From contig JAWQEG010000375.1 of NCBI GenBank assembly GCA_033782935.1, positions 124,001 through 188,000 on the forward strand: a stretch of DNA of 64,000 nt. Reading direction: 5' to 3'. The position numbers and the translations under genes were made by a program. Positions 34,745 to 44,111 of the stretch are shown here, piece after piece (position 1 is the first letter of the stretch; every line of letters begins with the position of its first letter). Under the pieces are notes generated by a model that did not search any database, was not told where the DNA came from, and saw only the letters and a list, made by a program, of their open reading frames with translations. The DNA comes from Petrolisthes cinctipes (Eukaryota; Arthropoda; Malacostraca; Decapoda; Porcellanidae).

Positions 34745-35640
34745 TACACACAAGTGTCAGCAGCTGTGATGGAGTTGTTGTTGTTGTTGAAGTTCCTCAA
34801 GCTGTCTGGCCGAGAAGCACCGAGCTCTTGAGGAAGGCTATGGCTTGAACCGGGCTCTCCCACAGTGCCCTCAGTGAGTGTATCTTGTGTTGTTAGCAAG
34901 TGCCGTTGTGTGCGTTGCAGTCTTCCATAATGTGTTTAATAGAATGGGGTGCTGTGTTGCATCCTGGGCAGGTTTCTGTGATGGCTCCATCTAGTTTCTT
35001 CAGATATGTCAGAAGAGCCGGATGATGGCTGCTTCTCAGCCTGGCCAAGTGGACTCTGTCCTCGCAGGGAAGGGAGGATTCATATGGGTGGATGTCAGGG
35101 GGTCGTGCATGCAGCAGGGTGTTATTTTTATTTTTTTTTGATGGATTGGTGGGTGATTTGAGTATTAGTGTGTTTGGGAGACTGGTTTGGGGTGGGCAGG
35201 GTGTAAGAGATGATAGTATTTGTGTATGGTATCGTGTACTGGGTGTTGTTTTGATGTTTCTTGGCATCCCTGGGTGTTTTGCCATGTAGTGTAGTGGGTG
35301 GCGTAGGTTTCTGGAGGCTGCAGCAAGTGTTTGTGTGCCTCTCATGTCAAGGTGGTCTTTAATCTTGATGATATTGGTTTCGTGGTGCACTGTGGTCTGT
35401 AGGTGTGGTAGCTGTGCAGCCTGTGATTGTTCTTAGGGCTCTGTTTTGTATGGTCTGTAGGGTGTTGAGATGAGTCTTAGTGAGCTTTGAGGCCCAGGCA
35501 GAGCTTGCAAAATCCATCACTGATCGGATGTATTGTTTGTACACTGTGGTTGTGGTTTCTTTGTTGTGTCCAAATGTTGTGCTGGCAAGTGATCTGAGGT
35601 GTTGTTGTTGGCTGTAGTCTCTTCGGAGTGATTTTAAAAT
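34745..35640 (-). pseudogene. LINE ORF2 C-terminal fragment, frameshifted
   Basis: Reading on the minus strand from 35640: VYKQYIRSVMDFASSAWASK, then LNTLQTIQNRALRTITGC, a change of frame near 35380, IKIKDHLDMRGTQTLA, HARPPDIHPYESSLP, RVHLARLRSSHHPALL and CPGCNTAPHSIKHIMEDC, a C-terminal Cys/His zinc-binding motif typical of jockey/I-type ORF2. A stop follows NAHNGTC, but homologous-looking sequence continues (ALWESPVQAIAFLKSSVLLG) to about 34780. The 3' end has CAACAACAACAAC. Endonuclease and the catalytic reverse-transcriptase motifs are absent. Dead 5'-truncated copy. Confidence 0.85.
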
Positions 35641-36157
35641 AGATTATTTGGGTGGAGATTTAGCAAGCACAACTTCTCAGTTTAACAAGAGCTTTATTGA
35701 AAACCGAAGTGGGTATTACAAGTTCACAAGAGTATTAGTTAGATTTAGGGAACCAACTAAAGAGAGATGACCCGTTAGGCTGGGTTGTCTCCAAGCAACT
35801 GGCTGTGTTGTAAGTCCACATGAGCTCCCTCCTGATACCCCGTCACTTGTGACTTCACTATTTGCTGACCTAGCATTGGTTTCCATGAAGCCAGAGCTAT
35901 CCTGTATTAGACCCTTTCTGCCTCACTCAGCTAGTTTGAGTGTGAGAGCCTTATGTGTGTACATGAGTCACTCCCTATATAGGTATTATTGATAGAGTAT
36001 ATATATAGTATAACCGGTGCAATGTTCGGCCACAACCATCCTTCGCCCTCGAAGGAATATTATATATATATATATATATATATATTATTGCTAATACATG
36101 CAGTCTGTAGACAGTTTTATTTTATTATTTCTACAGAGAATGAGGATTATAACATGT
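35641..36157. mobile_element. Unassigned inserted segment between the LINE and the satellite
   Basis: This non-coding segment separates the LINE from the right half of satellite block 2. It has a (TA)n run (36061-36085) and a small hairpin CCTTCG/CGAAGG near 36041. On the minus strand AATAAAGCTCTTG near 35695 resembles a polyadenylation signal, so an LTR-like origin is conceivable, but no paired LTR or coding part is seen. Confidence 0.35.
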
Positions 36158-36242
36158 ACAAATGACTGTGGTCGTCAACCAAAAAATAAATAAATACATA
36201 AATAAAATATAATAATAATGATAGTAACAATAATAATAATGA
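36158..36242 (+). repeat. Conserved block 2, right half, plus AT microsatellite
   Basis: AATGACTGTGGTCGTCAACC and AAAAAATAAATAAATACATA continue block 2 after the insertion, then AATAATGATA-type repeats lead into array 3. Confidence 0.85.
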
Positions 36243-36645
36243 TAAAAAAGAAATTACACCTGAAAAGAAAGAACACCTGAAAAGAAATAACACCTGAAAT
36301 AAAATAATACCTGAAAAGAAATAACACATGAAAAGAAATAATACCTGAAAGAAATTACACCTGAAAAGAAATAACACCTGAAAAGAAATAACACCAGAAA
36401 AGAAATTACACATGAAAAGAAATTACTCCTGAAGAAAACACACAAAAAAAATTACACCTGAAAAGAAATAAAATCTGAAAAGAAATAACACCTGAAAAGA
36501 AATTACTCATGAAAAGATATTACACCTGAAAACAATTACAAATGAAAAGAAATTACACCTGAAAAAGACATAACACCTGAAAAAGATAACACCTAAAAAA
36601 AACACCTGAAAAAAAAATATCACAAATAAAAAAAAAAAAAAAAAA
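36243..36645 (+). repeat. Satellite array 3 (17-bp units)
   Basis: About 22 ACACCTGAAAAGAAAT-type units, ending in an A18 run. Confidence 0.95.
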
Positions 36646-36648
36646 AAG

Positions 36649-36784
36649 TACCTCCATCCACAGGGAACTGTGTGGTGAAATTGCATGGACTGTCTTTCAC
36701 CATCACAGTTCATTGGCCCCTCCCCGATAATGACTGTAGTTGTCAACCAAAAAATAAATAAATACATAAATAAAATAATATAAT
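36649..36784 (+). repeat. Conserved block 3 of the composite satellite
   Basis: CCTCCATCCACAGGGAACTG ... GCATGGACTGTCTTTCACCA ... CATTGGCCCCTCCCCGATAA ... GTCAACCAAAAAATAAATAA, then an ATAA/ATAAT microsatellite abutting the 3' tail of the next LINE. Confidence 0.9.
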
Positions 36785-37088
36785 ACTTGTTACTTGTTAC
36801 TTGTTAGATATTCTATGCCCCGCTCTACCAGCAGATAGTGCTCCGCAGGGCTTCCCTCAATATTATTTAACACTATAAGCACTTTTAATGTTCATATTAT
36901 CCATGTAACCAGCGAACAGATATGTTTTCAATGTTTTCTTAAAAAAATTAATTGCAATTATCACAAATCCGGACATTTCTTAAAAACCACTTAAAAATTT
37001 ATTTTATTCTTTGTGTAATTTCTCAAAACTTAGCATTATCATAACTGTACGTTGAAAAAACCATCTCATAGAAGTGAGTCTATGCTAC

Positions 37089-37545
37089 TCAGTATCCGTT
37101 TTCTGTGCTACTCTTGATTTTCTGAAGTTCCTCTTGCATAACTGAACAATACTTCACATCATTTGCCGCATGCTCAATATCAGTTTTCTTAAACCTCATA
37201 CAGCTTATACATTTCCTCTCAGTAGACGTACAATCCCTCGTGTTATGGTTACCAGCACACTTAGCACAAATTGGATCTTCTCCCTTTGCTTTGGCTGAAC
37301 ATTTATGTGCAATATGTCCAAACCTTTGACAATGATAGCAGACCGTCGCCCTATATCTATCCCTCACTGAATAAACACCCCATTCCAATTTGACTTGATC
37401 ACGATTCTTACGAATCAGCTCCCTTGTCTCTGGATCACACCTAATAATATAATGTTTGGTACCACCTGTAGCAGACTTGTCAAAAAGTAGCTCCATTTTA
37501 GACTTTACGTCAGTGACTCCCTGTAAGTATTCGTTCCGATACTCA
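37089..37545 (-). pseudogene. LINE ORF1, C-terminal part with three zinc knuckles
   Basis: The open frame (to 37571 counting insertion-derived codons) resumes ORF1 at YRNEYLQGVTDVKSKMELLF. In the 160-codon frame the knuckles are C78-C81-H86-C91 (CYHCQRFGHIAHKC), C102-C105-H109-C114 (CAKCAGNHNTRDC) and a third, looser C121-C124-H134-C142. CCHC knuckles in LINE ORF1 bind nucleic acid and form the ribonucleoprotein. The protein ends KSSTENGY and stop. The N-terminal part lies at 38921-39353 across the nested insertion. Confidence 0.88.
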
Positions 37546-38922
37546 CCTGGTAACTCACCTGGTAGGGCCACTGATCACAAGCGATCCAAGGATCAAGCAG
37601 CCCAGTTGGATAAAATGACACGCCAGTCAAGATTGACGTTTGATTAACATGGCATAAGTATTACAGAACTGACTGGTTGAGTGTGTCGAACATGAAATAG
37701 TTGGGTAATATAGCAATAGTAAATATTTATTATACTACAAGGCAGTTTATGGCAGGAATAGATTATCATGGAGCGCAGGAGCTAGTTTTGATTTAAATTT
37801 TGGGATAGTTGGGGCATTTACTACATCCTGGGGGAGGGAGTTCCAGTGCTGAATGACTCTTTGTGAAAAGAATCGTTTTCGTGCTTCTGTTTCTGCTCTA
37901 GGAGCAAAAATTTTGAAGTTATGGCCTCTTGTCCCAAGCTGTGGTGACATAGTGAATAAATCCAAGGGTTTGATGGGTGATAAATCATGGAAAATTTTAT
38001 AACATAATATTAAGTCAGATCTAAGGAGTCTACCTCTTATGGAAAATAAGTTTAAGTTTGATAGCCTTTCTGGGTATGACAAATGTGAAAAATCTGTAAT
38101 TTGTTTCGTCCAGTGACGCTGGATAGATTCGAGTAATAATAAATCACCCAGAAACCCTGTGTTCCAAACTGGAGAAGCAAAGTAAATCAGTGGCCTAATA
38201 TCAGAAATTAACAATGATTTCATAAAGGTTGGAGTGCGGCACACAGTTGACTTCAGTAGGTTGGTAGCAACACCGCCTGCTTTGGCTACGATCTGCCTAA
38301 TGTGGGGATGAAATCTGAGTTTGACATCTATGAGGACACCAAGATCTTTGTGGGAGGTAGCTCTAGTTATAGGGTTTGAGTCAAGGGTATACGACCCCGC
38401 ATTGAGATCTTGCCCACGCTTGAAACGCAGATGGACACATTTGTTAGGGGCAAATTTTAGGCCCCAAGAGGCTGCTGTGGATACCAAGGTATTTATGTCA
38501 CATTGTAAGTCATGGGAGATGGTCAAGGAAGAGTCAACTGGGAGATGGAAGCACAGTTTCAAATCATCAGCAAACATCATGTACCCACAAGAGATATTGG
38601 AGCAAAGGTGGTTAACAAAGATAAGAAAAAGTACCGGGCCGAGCACTGAGCCCTGAGGGACCCCGCTTTTGACTGGAAGTGCACGACTGCGGACACCGGC
38701 AATGGAGACACTCATGGTCCTGTTAAGGAGAAAACTAGTGATCCAACTCAACAAGGTTCCAGAGATGCCTATATTAGTTAGTTTAGCTACAAGGATTCCG
38801 TGATGCACACGGTCAAAGGCCTTCACAAAGTCAAATAGGATGACCTCGACTGCATGCCCCATGTCATACCATAGTGTAACCCTGTGGTAGGTCAGGAGTA
38901 GCTGGTCAACCACGGACCTACC
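37546..38922 (-). mobile_element. 5'-truncated CR1/jockey-like LINE nested in ORF1
   Basis: ORF1 stops matching after GDQIIENL (about 38922) and resumes at YRNEYL (about 37545). The intervening 1.38 kb holds the end of an ORF2 in the same orientation, then a 3' UTR of about 200 bp. Its 3' end shows a short tandem CCAGGTGAGTTACCAGGTGA (tail-like). Boundaries are inferred from protein continuity. Confidence 0.8.
37747..38922 (-). pseudogene. Reverse transcriptase (LINE ORF2, 5'-truncated, otherwise intact)
   Basis: The frame starts without its N terminus at GRSVVDQLLLTYHRVTLW (the finger region) and runs 388 codons from the first listed Met-equivalent. Motif A is VILFDFVKAFDRVHH (residues 24-38), motif B is KSGVPQGSVLGPVLF (82-96), motif C is YMMFADDLKLCF (111-122) with the catalytic Asp pair, and motif D lies near LKFAPNKCVHLRF. 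The thumb and C-terminal part end in QRVIQHWNSLPQDVV and IPKFKSKL, as in CR1/jockey elements. The endonuclease and motifs 0-1 are missing. No frameshift or stop interrupts it, so this insertion is younger than the ORF1 copy it sits in. Confidence 0.92.
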
Positions 38923-39465
38923 AGATTCTCAATAATCTGGTCTCCGGATTCTTCCTCCTTGTTGACATTACAAATCATTATCTTGGGCTTTAACTTCCTT
39001 ACATTTTTTGTCGTCACATCAGGGACAACCACAAGTTTTTGTGCTGCTTCATCTCTCTGATTTTCATCCTCAAAATTCATCATGATGTTTCCCTTCTGAG
39101 TGAATCTTGTGTTAACTATTTGTGTACCATCCACAGCCTCAGCAACTTCTTTCTTTTTGTCTACAACCTTCATTTTATCATCAGTTGACTTTACAACCAG
39201 TAGATTTTCCTTCTCGTTTTTCTTCTTCTTCACTACAGTCGCCCAAGTCTGAGTCAGGTCTGAGTCAGCACTGATCGCATCATCAATTCGATCCAACTCG
39301 GTTACAACATCTTCCATCTTCCCATTCACTAGTTTCTTCAGTTGATCTTGCATAAATATCCTTCATAACTTTCTTCAATTCACTAATATCCTTTTCAACT
39401 CTTTTCAGACCTTTGTAGCACATATCACATGACCAGTAATCAACTTGATATTATCAGCCTTCACA
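38921..39465 (-). pseudogene. LINE ORF1, N-terminal part (PHD-like finger, coiled segment)
   Basis: From right to left, DYWSCDMCYKGLKRVEKDIS (about 39440-39380) holds the last C-x2-C of a PHD-type zinc finger and runs into a charged helical segment. One base out of frame, MQDQLKKLVNGKMEDVV starts at 39353 and continues TWATVVKKKKNEKENL, GTQIVNTRFTQKGNIMMNFE (RRM-like strand region) and KPKIMICNVNKEEESGDQII. PHD plus CCHC ORF1 proteins are known from CR1/L2-type LINEs. At least two frameshifts upstream of 39353 make it a pseudogene. The upstream half of the finger (CPRVNMPLYSLGTLKC) is in another frame. Confidence 0.8.
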
Positions 39466-39727
39466 CCTTGTAGGTGAACACATTTCAATGTGCCCAGCGA
39501 GTACAGAGGCATGTTCACGCGAGGGCAAGATCAGGTTTCACAACCAATCCATTTATCCACCCCACCAGTTATATCCCCAAAAGAATAACACGTGGCCATG
39601 ATTGGCCAGGATATTCAACAACTCTCTATTCAATTATCAAGTAGGAAATAACACTATACTGCCAGTTTGACGAAAATATACACAGAGCGCGTATCAGACA
39701 CGTTTGTCCGCTATGGCTGCCTCACAT

Positions 39728-39769
39728 AATAATAATAATGATAATAATAATAATAATGATAATAATAAT
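39728..39769 (+). repeat. (TAA)n microsatellite adjoining a LINE tail
   Basis: AATAATAATGATAATAATA-type triplets directly adjoin the tail repeat of the next LINE fragment. Confidence 0.9.
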
Positions 39770-39892
39770 ACTTGTTACTTACTTGTTACTTGTTGTTATA
39801 TATTCTATGCCCCGCTCCACCAGCAGATGGTGTTCCGTGGGGCTTCCCTTAATATTATTTAACACTATAATCACTTCTAATGTTCATACACG
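39768..39892 (-). mobile_element. LINE 3'-end fragment, second copy
   Basis: It matches 36785-36900 in the same orientation: tail CTTGTTACTTACTTGTTACT on the + strand, then TTCTATGCCCCGCTCCACCA and TTAATATTATTTAACACTAT. It is a severely 5'-truncated insertion or the end of an element lying upstream. Confidence 0.8.
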
Positions 39893-40005
39893 TCAGCACT
39901 TGTCGAATGCGGACGTGTCTCGGCGCTCTGTAGCAGCCAGGGTCAATCTGTTGACCTACCACCATCATACTTTCTTCAAGACCTTAAGGCAGTGATTTTA
40001 TCAAC

Positions 40006-40848
40006 ATGTATGTTCCAGTGCAGAGACAGATTCCTGTGCAGAGATACCGTCTCACTGACTTATACCAGCTGAAGTCTAGTGCCCATGCCTCTCCTCCACC
40101 CCATACCATTAATCGGATGAAAGAACTGGGTATCTTCCACTACCGCGGCTGCAGGGGAGGTCGCCATATTCCCAGGAAAATATACCTATCATAATAACGG
40201 AGCACTTACAAGGAAAGAAGAAAACACCAGTGCAAGATAGAAAATGTAGCTATTTTGAAGTGCCCCGACTATGGCACAACTTACCATCCCTACCGATGTC
40301 CAACGTCACTTCCTTATGCAACAAGGTGGAAGAGTGTTACAGTGGATGCAGGCATCGTGGCTATCACGGAGGCGTGGCAAATTGTTCCCGAGATTTGTGC
40401 CATTGAAAATTATGAACTGCCGTAGTGACCTTCTACCCTCACACCTTAATGTTAATGTGCCAGAGGGATTAGAAGTCCTGTGGGTAAGGGTCACCCTCAC
40501 ATCTCACCCGCGTCAGCTCACTTCCCTCATTGTTTGTGTGGTTTATCGCCCCCCACGATCACCCACCACTGATATGCTGGTCACCCACATCATAGACACC
40601 GCCGACTCCCTCAGATCCATATTTCCCTGTTCTAGACTATAATAGTGATTTGTGGTGACTTTAACGAACTGGATGTCAGTCACATTTTGCAACACCTCAA
40701 CCTAGCACAGTTAGTAGACTTCCCTACGAATGGAAATGCCACCCTAGGCCTCATCATGACTGACATAGGCACCCACTACCTCCCCCCCCCCCCAACCACT
40801 ACCTCCCATGGGGCAGAGTACACACCTATCTGTACTGTGGGCCCCAGC
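40006..40848 (+). pseudogene. LINE ORF2 start with endonuclease domain, decayed
   Basis: Starts with MYVPVQRQIPVQRYR and INRMKELGIFHYRGCRGGRH, an N-terminal leader I associate with jockey/CR1-type ORF2 in marine invertebrates. Several frames then carry an APE-type endonuclease: VDAGIVAITEAWQ (catalytic Glu region), SLIVCVVYRPPRSPTTDML, and MICGDFNELDVSHILQHLNL (GDFN, the Asp/Asn catalytic motif), followed by LVDFPTNGNATLGLIMTDI (normally T-x-LDLI). At least three frameshifts or stops. The endonuclease would nick target DNA. Interrupted at 40849 by a MITE. Confidence 0.85.
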
Positions 40849-41089
40849 CATGGAGGTAGTATAGGTGGAGTCGCCATGGCTCACTATTCCAGGGGATTAA
40901 TTAAGTGAAGCCGCCGAACTGTCATTTTCGGCGCCTTCAATATGGCGGACACAAAGATATGTTTAGGATAATTGGACTTCTGACCTGACATACAAAGGAA
41001 TGCGCCATCTTGAAGGCGCCGGAAATGATAGATTGGTGGCTTCACAAATCAGGTCCTAATGGCGACTCCACCTATACTATACCTCCATG
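40849..41089. mobile_element. Palindromic MITE inserted in the LINE, 8-bp target duplication
   Basis: Ends CATGGAGGTAGTATAGGTGG and, inverted from the right, CATGGAGGTATAGTATAGGT. Complementarity continues inward almost to the centre (GTCGCCAT, GTGAAGCC, TTTCGGCGCC, TTCAATATGGCG against their inverses), so the 241 bp can fold as one hairpin. GCCCCAGC flanks both sides (40841-40848, 41090-41097). An 8-bp duplication fits hAT-like (or P-like) transposition; the superfamily is not proven. Confidence 0.9.
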
Positions 41090-41471
41090 GCCCCAGCACC
41101 TACCACCTCACGGCCTCCAGCTGTCACTACTACATACCGACCCACTCCTGACTCTGCGATGCGACGTTTTGGACAATGGGTGACTCATCACCCTTGGACT
41201 GAGGTGCTGACAATGGAAGATGTACAGTTAAAGTTGAACAACCATCAGGATACCATCACCACAGCCTACCATCACTTCTTCCCTGTTAAAACAATGAAAA
41301 TTCACCCTGATGATGTGCCCTGGATCACGCCCAGGATAAAAAGACTGATTGAGCAGCGCAATAAAGCATACTACACTAACGAGCTCAGGTATAAACCATT
41401 ACGAAACCAGATCATCAGGGAAATAAAAGCAGCCAAGAAGACCTTCTATCCCAGGAAAGTGCACAGCCTTA

Positions 41472-41476
<5 letters not shown>
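41090..41476 (+). pseudogene. LINE ORF2 segment between endonuclease and reverse transcriptase
   Basis: Open for 129 codons from 41087. TYRPTPDSAMRRFGQWVTHH, MKIHPDDVPWITPRIKRLIE, YYTNELRYKPLRNQIIREIK and AAKKTFYPRKV match the linker that precedes the reverse transcriptase in jockey/CR1-type LINEs. It breaks off at a stop where a (TAA)n tract begins, so the reverse transcriptase is absent. It is the continuation of the endonuclease fragment left of the MITE. Confidence 0.85.
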
Positions 41477-41535
<59 letters not shown>

Positions 41536-41564
41536 GTAATAATAATAGAAATAATAATAATAAT
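41472..41564 (+). repeat. (TAA)n microsatellite, 93 bp
   Basis: Mostly pure TAA triplets with two TAG/GAA variants near the right end. Confidence 0.95.
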
Positions 41565-41568
41565 GTAG

Positions 41569-41640
41569 ATGGTGAATTGGAGACTACAGATTCCTCCTTA
41601 CTATGCCAGGCAATAAGACACACTATATTTCACAGCCTAG
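41569..41640. mobile_element. MITE family B fragment
   Basis: GATGGTGAATTGGAGACTAC, AGATTCCTCCTTACTATGCC and AGGCAATAAGACAC match the left arm and core of family B. The right half is not found. Confidence 0.6.
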
Positions 41641-41987
41641 CAACAAAGAATTGCAATAAGCGTGCCGTGTCTGCCATACATAGGGAGCAATGGATAATTC
41701 CTGCACTATCACACATTCAAATCAATCGTGAAAGTTCTTCTATTATTACATCATTTATGCCTTTCACTCTGACAAGTGCAGTTGCCTTAAGGTTCTTCTT
41801 TACTCCCTGTAGTGGCTGTGGGGTACATGTGCCAACTCTGGACACGTTCGGATCACATCTGATACAGCAGTACAGGATGATTCAGCAGGGAGATTGTCTC
41901 ATTCATAAGTGCAATTCGAATATTGTTATGCTGCCACATCTACGCCAGACACAAAACAGTGGGTAAAGAAGAACCTTTATGCAACTG
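41641..41987. other. Non-coding stretch between MITEs
   Basis: A 129-codon frame (41577-41966) covers this but starts inside the MITE fragment and has no recognised motif. Confidence 0.4.
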
Positions 41988-42215
41988 TACAGTTGCCATC
42001 AGATGACTCGAGGCCACCTCGTACACCAACAAGCTTGTTTTGCATGATACTCATTGCAGAAAAGTTATATCTGTATATTGACAACTTATCACTGGGTTTG
42101 TTTCACCCGAGTAGACGACTGAATTTCGGTCCAGTTCATATATTTCACTGATACCAGATACAACACCAGTATGTTTGTGGATGGGGTGGCCTCGAGTCAT
42201 TTGATTGCAACTGTA
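41988..42215. mobile_element. MITE family G, 228 bp, TA-flanked
   Basis: TACAGTTGCCATCAGATGAC followed by TCGAGGCCACC at the left is inverted as GGTGGCCTCGAGTCATTTGA and TTGCAACTGTA at the right. About 32-bp arms with two mismatches. Probably Tc1/mariner-derived (TA ends); only one copy in the window. Confidence 0.85.
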
Positions 42216-43030
42216 CATATGGATGAGAATTGGAAAACTACAAACAGAGGTCTTTAACTTAGAGAAAGCTACGGATCATGAATTCACGACGTATTACTAC
42301 ACTGCATGCGTATTGGCTAATAATATGTAACACTTGATCTTGTATACTGTATATATGTGCCACATGTTCCTCGATTACACTATATATCCCACTGACAGCC
42401 ATGTTGGAACTGCCTGTGGTTGCCACAAAAAAGTGGCCCGTGTGTGGAGTGTTTACACTTTACAGCATCTACCACGAAACATTGGCATCCACCATTCATT
42501 GAAAGGTAGCCTGTGTGTGGGTGCCTATGACTGTCACTGTTATGTGGCGAGAAATGGAACACATGCGTTTCTATGGCAGACCACACACAAACTATTTTTT
42601 AACTAGCCAGAAATAATGGTGAGCTGGTTCATTTTACCCGCCACGGTGGCTCGCCACTTTTTTTTTTTTTTTTTTTTCTATACCTCAACCTCGGGGCTGT
42701 AGGCTATCAGTAGCCCGTGACTCTTGCGAGGCCCCGAGATTATTGGGTGTCGCACTAGATGAGACAGTGGAGCTTCGTGGTGATGTTGATACCGTAGCTT
42801 CTCTTCTGTCCCACTAGATGACGACACCTTATTTATACACGTCACTATCGTTGATAGAAGAGCCATATATGTCGTGATACAATCTACCAACGTACCATAC
42901 CATCATACATGATGGATTAGCCTGTGGTTGCCACGAAAAAAAGGTCCGTGTGCGGGTGTTGACAGAATCCCACCACAAAACAGTGGCAGCCACCTTCCAC
43001 TCAAATATGGTCCGTGTGCCGGGGGGCCTA
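42216..43030. repeat. Non-coding stretch with a dispersed repeat pair and poly-T
   Basis: GCCTGTGGTTGCCACAAAAA ... GTGTTTACAC ... GGCATCCACCATTCA (42413-42525) recurs as GCCTGTGGTTGCCACGAAAA ... GTGTTGACAG ... GGCAGCCACCTTCCA (42920-43020). T21 at 42658-42678. The 90-codon frame over the first copy is Cys/His-rich by chance. Confidence 0.6.
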
Positions 43031-44048
43031 GGGTGGTATTATTACCCGACTTGTTGATATAATTTTGTGATGAAACACCTTTTCCTCGAAGAAATTTAAT
43101 AATAAAACACTAAAACTTTTGCTAGTAACACACAAGTTTAGAGAGAATGGAGACAGACAAGGTATTTATTTATTGTTGCAATTAATGAGACATTTACAAA
43201 CAAGTATGGGTCGAACTTCTCTCTCTTTCGACTGGGTTGGTGATAGAAGACGGAGTATAGCTGTGAGGTGACTGAAGCAAATCCTGGAATTAGAGGGCGA
43301 TCAGGAGGTCTGCGTCATTTATCTTCCTCTCTCGTGCCAGGTTACCAATGTGAACCCATTGTTATCGATGGGTTCAACTGTTTGGACATACATAGACGAA
43401 AAGACGGACACAAGCATCATATATTGATGAAGATATATTTGCCTTTTGTAATATTACCATCAGTAGAGCTTCACAATTAATCTCACAACATATCTTCACC
43501 CGTTCTGTTGCATTCCTCTCCACCCTGTCGCATAAAGGAACGTACCCATTCTGTTGAAAATAGTAAAGAGCAGTGCCACCAAAGTTACAGCAGTACAAAT
43601 ATGTAAACATTATTTTCCTTTTACAAGCTAACACACGCACACACACACACGTCTGACATCAGCTAGAATATGACGTCTATAGATAATAGGTGCCGTCGAA
43701 AGCATGAGGGCATTCATTTTAACCATGATGAAAATTTTCTGCTTGTAATATAATTATAAACCATTCATATACTCATTATAGGATAGGAACTTGCAGCAAA
43801 CATAAAAAATGGTGGTCTGTGTTAACTGAGCAACGCTGTTTCCTGAGCCCCATGTTTTGTTCCAATACTATATTAATACAACATGTAAAAGTTGTCTGCA
43901 TATAGTTTGCAATATCCAGGGTACATAGTAAGCCACAGTTAGATTGAATATATCAAAAGTTACCTAAGTAGAAGCTCAAAAGTGCGTCTAAAGCGTTAGT
44001 AGTTTTCAGGAGAATGTCAACATCACTAGAGGAGTTCACGTCGCTAGT
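43031..44048. other. Sequence upstream of the LRCH exon; no defined promoter
   Basis: AT-rich; no TATA box or coding region could be assigned. An arthropod initiator-like TCAGTT lies at 44054-44059, only 9-14 bp before the LRCH ATG, so it may be chance. Confidence 0.35.
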
Positions 44049-44111
44049 ATGACTCAGTTGAGTGAAAATGGCCGGGGTAGGAGGACCCCACAGTGCGAGC
44101 TCTCCGTGTAA
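44049..44111 (+). other. Upstream ORF overlapping the LRCH start
   Basis: ATG at 44049 opens a 20-codon frame, out of frame with the LRCH ATG, ending at TAA 44109-44111 inside the exon. If transcription begins upstream of it, this could reduce initiation at 44068. Confidence 0.35.

Larger units (their letters stand above)
36785..39727 (-). mobile_element. LINE deletion derivative (ORF1 plus ORF2 tail) with a nested LINE
   Basis: Read from right to left: a 5' region (39726-39500), an ORF1 split in two, and a 3' region whose translation FFKKTLKTYLFAGY (about 36950) looks like the last residues of an ORF2 protein. It ends in AACAAGTAACAAGTAACAAG, a tandem-repeat 3' tail. Nearly all of ORF2 is missing between the ORF1 stop (37089) and this tail, so this is an internal-deletion copy that would depend on another element's reverse transcriptase. 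Without the nested LINE it would be about 1.5-1.6 kb. Confidence 0.8.

Noticed and set aside
33681..34751. Minus-strand Cys/Tyr/Phe-rich open frames resembling small membrane or cysteine-rich proteins
   Set aside because: They are translations of the 17-bp satellite; several frames are open at once and no start or splice context exists.
35641..36157. Solo LTR of a retrovirus-like element
   Set aside because: No second copy, no convincing TG...CA ends with target duplication, and no gag/pol nearby; left as unassigned.
33047..36645. CRISPR-like array of short repeats
   Set aside because: Units are directly contiguous with no unique spacers, and the DNA is eukaryotic.
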